From positions 1 through 31,361 of the IMG/VR virus record IMGVR_UViG_3300017714_000082: 31,361 nucleotides of DNA; one strand, 5' to 3'. This document shows, in pieces, positions 5,369-11,565 of the stretch (position 1 is the first letter of the stretch; every line of letters starts with the position of its first letter). Under the pieces are notes generated by a model. That model did not search any database. It worked only from the letters and a program-made list of their open reading frames with translations, and was not told where the DNA came from. This stretch comes from a virus. Both the position numbers and the translations under genes were made by a program.

Positions 5369-5531
5369 ACTCTCTGTTTTGCATGTCACTCATTTGGGTC
5401 TGTAGTTCAATAACGTAGCAATCTAGAGATTTTAGTTTGCTTTCTAATTGCTTGTTACGATCTTGGAGATCTTTAACCAAGTCTTTTACTTCATCGGTTA
5501 ATGCATCTGCCGCGTCTTGATTGTGTGCCAT
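5358..5531 (-). CDS. Small coiled-coil protein, 57 aa
   Basis: MAHNQDAADALTDEVKDLVK then DLQDRNKQLESKLKSL shows heptad spacing of hydrophobics from about residue 11 to 50, with one cysteine, so a dimeric coiled coil is likely. The ATG at 5531 follows a 12-base gap from the upstream stop, and the end overlaps the next start by 11 bases. It may act as a small scaffold or adaptor, but that is inference from shape alone. Confidence 0.65.
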   Translation of the reverse strand: MAHNQDAADALTDEVKDLVKDLQDRNKQLESKLKSLDCYVIELQTQMSDMQNREYDV

Positions 5532-5543
5532 GTAAATTCTGAC

Positions 5544-5795
5544 TTAGAATGATGTCTTATTTAATTGCTTTAGAGTTTCAGTTGCTTCATCTGCGGTAGA
5601 TTGAAGTCCTGATTGTGTGAGATCAATAACAGGAGCACCCCCATTACCGAACCCATTACCTCTAGTCATGTCTCTCTTGATGGCACGAAGATCACGGAGA
5701 CGGCGTTTTAAACGTCGTAGTTCATCATCATCGTACAGGTGAGGACTTTCGAGAGCAGTCTTCACGTATTTAATCTCTTTTTGTGGTGTCCACAT
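5544..5795 (-). CDS. Basic helical protein, 83 aa
   Basis: Reads MWTPQKEIKYVKTALESPHL, then an Arg/Lys-dense helix (DDDELRRLKRRLRDLRAIKR), a glycine/asparagine linker (GNGFGNGG) and an acidic-polar helix. The basic helix at about 22-43 could bind nucleic acid or pair with an acidic partner. The ATG at 5795 sits one base after the upstream stop (TAATATG), which rules out the longer ATG at 5834. No domain is recognised. Confidence 0.65.
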   Translation of the reverse strand: MWTPQKEIKYVKTALESPHLYDDDELRRLKRRLRDLRAIKRDMTRGNGFGNGGAPVIDLTQSGLQSTADEATETLKQLNKTSF

Positions 5796-5796
5796 A

Positions 5797-6126
5797 TTAA
5801 TAACGTTCGGGTGTGTCGGTATACTTAATTTCACAATCTTTCTTTGCTTTCAAGAACTCATGGCGTCCAAGATCAGAACTAATGTTGTCAATACACTCAG
5901 CAAGATTGTCGATGTTGTCAATTTCTCTGTAACCACACATCAGCATTTTGAGTTGACGTGCTTTCTCAAGATGTTTTTCATGGTACTGCATCCAGTCATC
6001 GATGACGCATAGCATTTCTTCATATGCACGTCTTGCATCTACATCATCATCATTTAGATAATCAGCAATTGCATCATCGAGTCGTAATTTACGACTGCGT
6101 TCAAAGGAGGGTGTGGTCTCGGTCAT
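5797..6126 (-). CDS. Hypothetical helical protein, 109 aa
   Basis: A charged N-terminus (TPSFERSRKLRLDDAIADYL) leads into long helices (ARRAYEEMLCVIDDWMQYHE, KHLEKARQLKMLM). The pattern 'TPSFERSRKLRLDDAI.DYL' is one I recall from conserved cyanophage hypothetical proteins, usually near helicase or early genes; no role is known to me. It is the first gene after a strong promoter (6171-6199), with a leader of about 40 bases, so it probably heads an early unit reaching the terminator near 5000. Confidence 0.7.
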   Translation of the reverse strand: MTETTPSFERSRKLRLDDAIADYLNDDDVDARRAYEEMLCVIDDWMQYHEKHLEKARQLKMLMCGYREIDNIDNLAECIDNISSDLGRHEFLKAKKDCEIKYTDTPERY

Positions 6127-6170
6127 TAGATTGCGTGAGAGGGGTCTATAAGGCGTTGTGAGGCGTCTCC

Positions 6171-6199
6171 AGTATATATCAGGTGGTTTGGTTTGTCAA
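6171..6199 (-). promoter_or_regulatory. Strong sigma70-type promoter
   Basis: TTGACA (6194-6199) is perfect and is followed by a 17-base spacer and TATACT (6171-6176, five of six). It is the best promoter in the window. The helicase's TGA stop (6196-6198) lies inside the -35 hexamer. Host sigma70-type promoters of this kind drive early genes in T4-like cyanophages. Confidence 0.75.
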
Positions 6200-7437
6200 G
6201 CAACTACAGACGTGGCAGGGAGACCTTCTACAAAAATGGTGTTGACGATGTGCTGAAGGCGTTTGATTGTCTTGGCACCATAGTTCTTGAATACAGGCAC
6301 TGTCACATAACCAGTGGATTTACGATAGAGTCCAACAGCACCAGCAGGGATCTTGCCGTTAGCAATATCAGCAGCATCATCCTTGTTCATACGGATAACA
6401 CGACCGATAGTCTGTGCCATCTCAATGATGTCAAGATTGCGAAGCATGATAGTATTGGTAAGACCATGCACATTGATGCCTTCAGACAGAATGCTGTAGT
6501 GAAAGATGACAAACTTCTTGCTTGGATCTTTGCCCCAAGCATCAAATGTGTTGAAGAACTCTTGACGATTGACTTTAGTCTTGTTTACATAAGCACCATA
6601 CTTGCTGGTGATGTGGAGGACATTGTAACCACGTTCCTTGAGATCGTGGAGAATGCTGGTCTTGAATAGTAGAGCACCCATGATCTTGCTGGCAGGTGCT
6701 GCTACAAGGATCTTGCTTGCCTTGTCAGCAGGCAGAGAGTCCACGATGTCTAGAAGCATGGTACGATCGCCTACAGAGGCATCAGCACCCTTCTCACGAA
6801 TGATGTCCATTTCATAAGGTACTACAGTTGGAGCAAGGATGCTACCACTTGCGATCAGTTCGGGAGCTGGCACATTGCACAACACATATCCAAAGACTTC
6901 GGTATTATTCATACCACGTTCAGTCTTACGAGTATGCTTGGGTGTTGCAGTAAAGAAGTATGATGCTTTGCTACTCAGACTAGCAGCAGCAACACCAACA
7001 AAATGGTTGCGCTGAACTGCATTGTGTGCTTCATCAAAGTAGCAGCAATCGATGTTGATACCAGAATCAATGATACGTCCGAGTGAGTGATATGTGGTGA
7101 AGATGATTACATGCTCACCAACATGGTGACACATGCGAGTGAATAGGTTGATACGATCAGACTTAGTAGTACTGAAGTGTTTTGTCTCTCCACTATGAAC
7201 ATGAAGAACATTAGCATTGGTGATGCATTCAAGATATTCCGCACTCAGTTGCGTTGCCAGCATGATACGAGGAGCAACAACAACAATAGTTTGCGGAGTC
7301 TTTGCGGAACTAAGACGCTTTACAGCATCCATGATAGCAATGAGAGTCTTGCCACCACCAGTAGGCACAATGATTTGACCTTTGTCTTCCATGTCCATCG
7401 CGTCGAGAGCACGTTGCTGATGGGGACGGAGTTGCAT
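6196..7437 (-). CDS. Superfamily 2 DEAH-box helicase, 413 aa
   Basis: An ATP-driven nucleic-acid helicase or translocase. Visible motifs in order: Q-like start (LRPHQQRAL, 3-11), Walker A VPTGGGKT (24-31), motif Ia (VVVAPRIMLA), Walker B DEAH (135-138), motif III TAT (163-165) and motif VI QTIGRVIR (342-349). Length and order match phage UvsW-like or type III restriction-like helicases, but I cannot separate these by eye, so no symbol is given. UvsW acts in recombination-dependent replication and fork repair. It starts at 7437 behind a promoter with TATAAT; the gap to the upstream gene is about 80 bases. Confidence 0.85.
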   Translation of the reverse strand: MQLRPHQQRALDAMDMEDKGQIIVPTGGGKTLIAIMDAVKRLSSAKTPQTIVVVAPRIMLATQLSAEYLECITNANVLHVHSGETKHFSTTKSDRINLFTRMCHHVGEHVIIFTTYHSLGRIIDSGINIDCCYFDEAHNAVQRNHFVGVAAASLSSKASYFFTATPKHTRKTERGMNNTEVFGYVLCNVPAPELIASGSILAPTVVPYEMDIIREKGADASVGDRTMLLDIVDSLPADKASKILVAAPASKIMGALLFKTSILHDLKERGYNVLHITSKYGAYVNKTKVNRQEFFNTFDAWGKDPSKKFVIFHYSILSEGINVHGLTNTIMLRNLDIIEMAQTIGRVIRMNKDDAADIANGKIPAGAVGLYRKSTGYVTVPVFKNYGAKTIKRLQHIVNTIFVEGLPATSVVA

Positions 7438-7448
7438 CGGGTCTGTCT

Positions 7449-7482
7449 TGCGTTGATGTCATTATTATAGCAGATCAACGCA
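7449..7482. promoter_or_regulatory. 9-bp inverted repeat centred on the -10 box
   Basis: TGCGTTGAT (7449-7457) is the exact reverse complement of ATCAACGCA (7474-7482), separated by 16 bases. The dyad centre is at about 7465.5, over the TATAAT at 7464-7469. Arm spacing suits a dimeric regulator on one DNA face; a hairpin in read-through RNA is the other reading. Confidence 0.5.
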
Positions 7483-7492
7483 CCCTTGTCTA
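7464..7492 (-). promoter_or_regulatory. Sigma70-type promoter for the helicase
   Basis: TATAAT (7464-7469, perfect -10) lies 17 bases from TAGACA (7487-7492, five of six for TTGACA). It precedes the helicase ATG at 7437 with a leader of about 20 bases. It separates the helicase and left-hand genes from the virion block upstream. Confidence 0.7.
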
Positions 7493-7516
7493 GTCAGTGG
7501 ACACTACAGCAACTGG

Positions 7517-8392
7517 TCATGGTCTCCATGAGACAAAATCTTTTGCTTCTCTCTTAGATACTAGTATATCAATGAGGTTGTAATCGCCATCAAATTCAAA
7601 TGAGAAGTCAATTTCTTGCTCATCATGATCAAATAGAGATTTACACCACGCAGCATCTTCATCGCTCATCATAGCATAACGTGACACCATAAGATCGATC
7701 CATAGATCTCTGCTTTGAATCTTAGTCCACTTCTTCTTACTATGCTTAAACTCTAGGATTCTATCACCAGTTGTATCTTTGGGTAGTGTATATGGTCTTG
7801 TAGTGTATCCACGATGAGTATGAACAATCAATCCACTATCACCTTTAGTGTGCTCAAATGTGACCTTACATGATGTTCTATCCGCCAAACTCTTCATGAA
7901 TACACCGAGTTGTGTATCCTTATGTGCTGGATCTAAGACTCTTGGTGATGTGTTCAACCCAGTAATATTACCATCTACATCCATATGCATTTCACTGATA
8001 CCAACATTTATAGGACCAGGAATATCAAATAGAGCAACAATTTTCTCTCTAATATCACGATTCAGGTCTAATACAGCAACTGCATTCTCCCACTCGCTGG
8101 GATCAACAATGGATGATATCAATACACCACATGTAGCAGAGATCTTCTCAATAGTATCGTTATAACATATATCAATGTACTTTGTCATACTATTTGATAC
8201 TTCTAATCCTTTAGAAATATAGTCAAAGTTCAATACATCAATAAGTTGACTCTTAGCAGAATCAGTAAATATTTCATCATAAGAATCTGAAGCAATTGAT
8301 GTACATACTGCCCACATTGATGCAGTTGTATATTGAATTTCTTTAGTACTAAGTCTATAAACCTTAGATACGTCTAGTTCTTCTGAAAACAT
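7517..8392 (-). CDS. Hypothetical protein, 291 aa
   Basis: No family recognised. The first 135 residues look helical and acidic (YRLSTKEIQYTTASMWAVCT; NRDIREKIVALFDIPGPI), the next part is beta-rich with polar loops (MHMDVDGNITGLNTSPRVLD; TCKVTF-type strands; GLIVHTHRGYTTRPYTLP), and the C-terminus is acidic (DHDEQEIDFSFEFDGD). No membrane segment or signal peptide. The start overlaps the upstream stop by one base (TAATG at 8390-8394), so it is coupled to the 117-aa gene. It is the last gene of the block that contains oxygenases and a chaperone, before the helicase promoter. Confidence 0.75.
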   Translation of the reverse strand: MFSEELDVSKVYRLSTKEIQYTTASMWAVCTSIASDSYDEIFTDSAKSQLIDVLNFDYISKGLEVSNSMTKYIDICYNDTIEKISATCGVLISSIVDPSEWENAVAVLDLNRDIREKIVALFDIPGPINVGISEMHMDVDGNITGLNTSPRVLDPAHKDTQLGVFMKSLADRTSCKVTFEHTKGDSGLIVHTHRGYTTRPYTLPKDTTGDRILEFKHSKKKWTKIQSRDLWIDLMVSRYAMMSDEDAAWCKSLFDHDEQEIDFSFEFDGDYNLIDILVSKREAKDFVSWRP

Positions 8393-8745
8393 TATTCGTT
8401 ATCCGCCAGCAACTGACCTTGAGGATTATACACCGCATAGAAAATGTAATCTTCTGGTCTAGAACATGCTTCCTGACTTGATGGGAAGAGATCTTCACAA
8501 TATTCTAATGCTTCTTCTGTATTATCACATACAATGAACACATATTCAGACTGATCTAAACCTGTCCACACATCAAGTTCCATTCTTGTTTTGTACAAGT
8601 TTCTCGATGCATTGATTGCATCTACATCACTACTACTATTCCACCCAGTAGAACGCAGAAAGATAATAGTCTTCTCTTGCATCTTTGCAGACGCACCGAT
8701 GAAGTCTTGTAGATAATCAATAGTATAGTTTGCGTGTAGCTCCAT
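8392..8745 (-). CDS. Hypothetical protein, 117 aa
   Basis: A compact acidic alpha/beta protein: a helical start (YTIDYLQDFIGASAKMQEKT), IIFLRSTGW, a central strand (YVFIVCDNTEEALEYCEDLF) and a C-terminal strand (DYIFYAVYNPQGQLLADNE). Three cysteines. I recognise no domain. The start overlaps the end of the oxygenase gene by 29 bases, and its stop is coupled to the next gene by TAATG. Possibly works with the 291-aa protein since they are translationally linked. Confidence 0.7.
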   Translation of the reverse strand: MELHANYTIDYLQDFIGASAKMQEKTIIFLRSTGWNSSSDVDAINASRNLYKTRMELDVWTGLDQSEYVFIVCDNTEEALEYCEDLFPSSQEACSRPEDYIFYAVYNPQGQLLADNE

Positions 8746-9232
8746 TTAACTTCCAGGCGATAGTGACTCTCAATGAATTGAATACCCTAGAGACTTCTTC
8801 GGCATGATGTTTTCTCATACCAGGGAAGAATATTCCTCTATTAGGTGCTGGTTCAACGTATGACCATGTGTTGTCTTCGTTTAGAAAAGCAGTTTTGCCT
8901 CCCCAGAGATGATCCCAATTACTATTTGCATAGAGTAGGAATGTTCTGCAGTCTTCATAATCTCCATCTGTATGAGGCATTGCCTTGTCACCATATACGT
9001 GTCCATTTGCATAAACACGTTCTAGTTCTAGATGAGGTTCGTCTACAGTTTCTCTAATGATATTTAGTAAATAATCTGAAAAGAACTCATCATCAGTCAA
9101 TTCCATCTGCCAAAAGGGCAATCCAGATGATCCTCTTAAAGAACCATGACCATATGCCCATTTTGGTTGAGTTACCTTCTCTAGTACTTCTGCAAAATCA
9201 AGATTGGTTAACGTTTGGTCGTAGATCTCCAT
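8717..9232 (-). CDS. 2-oxoglutarate/Fe(II)-dependent oxygenase, 171 aa
   Basis: Predicted to use Fe(II), O2 and 2-oxoglutarate to hydroxylate a substrate. The facial triad is visible: His87-x-Asp89 (MPHTDGD) and a distal His142 or 143 (PGMRKHHAEEVSR), with Arg155 in LRVTIAWK placed to bind 2-oxoglutarate. The fold strands GGKTAF and RGIFFPG lie between. The only longer start is a TTG at 9265, so the ATG at 9232 is preferred; it overlaps the upstream gene by 35 bases. Substrate unknown; similar genes are common near cyanophage structural genes. Confidence 0.8.
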   Translation of the reverse strand: MEIYDQTLTNLDFAEVLEKVTQPKWAYGHGSLRGSSGLPFWQMELTDDEFFSDYLLNIIRETVDEPHLELERVYANGHVYGDKAMPHTDGDYEDCRTFLLYANSNWDHLWGGKTAFLNEDNTWSYVEPAPNRGIFFPGMRKHHAEEVSRVFNSLRVTIAWKLNGATRKLYY

Positions 9233-9893
9233 ATTCTCTAATAAAGTTAGCTCTAATTTGTTCAAATGGCAAGAATGTGTCTACTGGTGCATCAGGACAT
9301 GCTTTCATTGCTGCTAAAGTTGCTGTAGATTGTGCGATTAATTGATAACGCAAGAAAGTTTCATCAATAATACTAGTTGCCCACAAAATAACAACACGAC
9401 GTTTGCCACTTGTAATAGGATTAACATGATGTATCAACCCAGTTGGGTATACTAATGCATTACCTGCTTTTGGTTTAAAGGGTACAGATTGATCTCCTAC
9501 TGATAGCATAAGTTCCCCGCCTTCATATTCGTCAGGTTCGGTAAGAAATATGCTAATACTATGATGTGTCTTGATACCAGAAATAGTGACATCATCAATA
9601 TGCTTATTGTAAAACCCACCAGTTCTATACTCTGCAAAAATAGGAACAGTGAGTTCTTTGAAGATATACACTGATGTGAATTCTTCATTATTTCTCATTG
9701 CTGTTTGAACAACATCCAAACACTTTCTGAACTGAGGGGAAGTTTGTTGTATGATGTGGTTGTCCTTTACATCAGGATTAACCTGATGTTTGCCATCTCT
9801 CTTTACTAATCCTGGTTTGGTTGGTGCATCATCAAAATAACTATTGATTCTTGATAGTTCTTTACTATCAAGAAGTTCACTTTCATAAATCAT
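9198..9893 (-). CDS. PKHD/PiuC-like 2OG-Fe(II) oxygenase, 231 aa
   Basis: Shows the PKHD-type hydroxylase pattern: YNKHIDDV with His98-x-Asp100, GGEL (125-128), and LIHHVNPITSGKRRVV giving His155 and Arg165. This aligns by eye with PiuC/YbiX ('LH.VTPVT.G.R'), which is about 225 aa, so length fits. It likely hydroxylates a peptide or small-molecule substrate in the infected cell; substrate unknown. It starts one base after the stop of the chaperone-like gene, and its end overlaps the next oxygenase. Confidence 0.85.
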   Translation of the reverse strand: MIYESELLDSKELSRINSYFDDAPTKPGLVKRDGKHQVNPDVKDNHIIQQTSPQFRKCLDVVQTAMRNNEEFTSVYIFKELTVPIFAEYRTGGFYNKHIDDVTISGIKTHHSISIFLTEPDEYEGGELMLSVGDQSVPFKPKAGNALVYPTGLIHHVNPITSGKRRVVILWATSIIDETFLRYQLIAQSTATLAAMKACPDAPVDTFLPFEQIRANFIREYGDLRPNVNQS

Positions 9894-9894
9894 A

Positions 9895-10839
9895 TCAATC
9901 CTCTTCTTCCTCTTCTTTGAATAGTTCGTAGTCGAAATCAGGATAGATTTCTGTTACCTTCATTTCTTTAATAATATCAAGAATTTCTTTCTTGATAAGT
10001 TTTGTTGATGTAACTCTAGATCTAGCATAGATCAGTTGACTTAGCATTCTGCTGTCAAGGAAATCGGATGATGCATCATCATCGTAATTTGTCCACTGAG
10101 AAGCATCATCAGCATCCATGAATGCAGGTGCATCAGTTACACCATCTTCCAATTTACCATCTGGATATAGTTTGAGATAGTTCTTAGGATCAATAGGGAA
10201 CACCTGTTGATACAATGATTTAGCAAAATCTAATGGTGATGGGAAATCTTTTGGATTGGGGATACCAATAGCTCTAACTTTTGCTCTCCAGTCCATCCAA
10301 CGTTGCTTTTCACCCTCATAACTATCCTCAACGTCAGGCAATACATGCCAATCAGACGCACTAAGCATCATTCTTTTTTCTCTAAGTCTCTTCAACCATT
10401 TTGCATCAAAGAATGAATATTCTTTTTCAACACCATCAAGTTTCTTTAATGTAGCAGCAGTTTTAACACCAGCAGCAGCAATAAACAATGCCAAAGCAGT
10501 ATTGTAAACTGCTTTCGCTTGTTCTACTGTGCCACCTTTAAACTGATATTCATTCCAATAACTAGATTCAGAAGCAAAATCATACTTCTGTCTGTTTCTC
10601 TGTGCATAAAAGGTGTCATCACTATTGTAAGCAAAGAATAGCAATAGATCTTCATCAGTATGCCAAAAAGAATCAATTTGTTCGTAGAACTTTGCCTTCA
10701 ATTCGTCACTGAATTTAGTGCGAGTCATCGCAGCATCTACATTGATATCTACTTGATCAATCGGTGCAGTTAGAATGGTATTATTAACCAAATCTACTTG
10801 AAGGATTGGTCTTTTGATTTTTGGTGTTGTTGAGGTCAT
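9895..10839 (-). CDS. Tail-fibre assembly chaperone-like protein, 314 aa
   Basis: Residues about 150-193 (KRLREKRMMLSASDWHVLPD and later KQRWMDWRAKVRAI) fit the phage tail-fibre assembly chaperone signature 'R...LLaasDWtqlpD.....k..W..yR..lR.i', normally found in proteins that help fold or attach fibres. The rest is atypical: 150 N-terminal residues of mixed helix and an acidic tail ending in E/D repeats, making it about twice the usual size. It lies between two oxygenases and just after the collar/adhesin genes, matching such a role. ATGA overlap with the upstream gene. Confidence 0.6.
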   Translation of the reverse strand: MTSTTPKIKRPILQVDLVNNTILTAPIDQVDINVDAAMTRTKFSDELKAKFYEQIDSFWHTDEDLLLFFAYNSDDTFYAQRNRQKYDFASESSYWNEYQFKGGTVEQAKAVYNTALALFIAAAGVKTAATLKKLDGVEKEYSFFDAKWLKRLREKRMMLSASDWHVLPDVEDSYEGEKQRWMDWRAKVRAIGIPNPKDFPSPLDFAKSLYQQVFPIDPKNYLKLYPDGKLEDGVTDAPAFMDADDASQWTNYDDDASSDFLDSRMLSQLIYARSRVTSTKLIKKEILDIIKEMKVTEIYPDFDYELFKEEEEED

Positions 10840-11555
10840 GCTAGGTGCGTTTTAATATACCATCCTGTCAAAATATATTTATCATCTTTAAGAAGGGTAT
10901 TTCCTTTATGTACATGTGTCATGCCAGCAGGGAAGAATACAACTGTGCCTTTTGTTGGTTTAATTCTTCTACCTTGATACAAAAACTCAGTCTCACCACC
11001 TGCCTCTGGATCTACATCATTAAGATAAATCATCCACACAACTTCTCTTTGTGCATGTGATGCAGCAGAGTTTTCATAATGCCATTGATGATATCCACCT
11101 TGAGGTAGTGTCTTCTGCATTTTAATATCACTTGAAAGCATAGGAACATTTTTTAATTGTCCGTACTCACTGATATAATGCTTGAGACAAGACTTCAGAA
11201 ACTGATTAACTTGGTAACTTAGTCCATCATTGCAATAATTTGCTAGAAGTGAAAGATCTTTTCTATACAAATTACTACCATATTGGATGTGACCATCCAT
11301 TTTAAATTCATCTACATATTCGGTATCAGTTTTTGATCCAAAATCTCTTTCTAGTTCCTCAAAATCAACACTTGAACTATTGCCATTCATCACATGCTCA
11401 AACCATGCAATACATTTATCGCAAAATGGTTCAGGTACAAAGTTGTCCCAAACTCCAATAAAGTCATCAAAGGATGCTTTTGTAATCTGCTCATTCATCA
11501 TTAATTCTAAAGGTCTCCATTCTTGGACCTTCTTGGATAATGTATTCGATACCAT
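10836..11555 (-). CDS. 2OG-Fe(II) oxygenase with HxE motif, 239 aa
   Basis: The double-stranded beta-helix region is clear: GGYHQWHYEN (153-162), GGETEF (186-191), GTVVFFPAGMTHVHKGN (203-219) and KYILTGWY (226-233). His159-x-Glu161 with His214 would bind iron, using Glu in place of the usual Asp, and Lys226 may bind 2-oxoglutarate. Some active 2OG enzymes do use HxE, so activity is possible. The ATG at 11555 is taken because the gap to the upstream stop is ten bases. Substrate unknown; fibre proteins encoded just upstream are candidates by position. Confidence 0.8.
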   Translation of the reverse strand: MVSNTLSKKVQEWRPLELMMNEQITKASFDDFIGVWDNFVPEPFCDKCIAWFEHVMNGNSSSVDFEELERDFGSKTDTEYVDEFKMDGHIQYGSNLYRKDLSLLANYCNDGLSYQVNQFLKSCLKHYISEYGQLKNVPMLSSDIKMQKTLPQGGYHQWHYENSAASHAQREVVWMIYLNDVDPEAGGETEFLYQGRRIKPTKGTVVFFPAGMTHVHKGNTLLKDDKYILTGWYIKTHLA

Positions 11556-11565
11556 TATTTAAAAC

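Noticed and set aside
6193-6669. Plus-strand 158-aa ORF antisense to the helicase
   Set aside because: It lies opposite conserved helicase motifs and has no independent support.
9233-9265. TTG start for the 171-aa oxygenase
   Set aside because: It would lengthen the overlap with the upstream gene to 68 bases, and an ATG exists at 9232.
10866-10883. TTGACA and GATAAATA near 10866-10883 as a promoter (sigma70 or T4-late type)
   Set aside because: No -10 box at 16-18 bases from the TTGACA, and the late-like match is imperfect and inside a coding region of an AT-rich genome.
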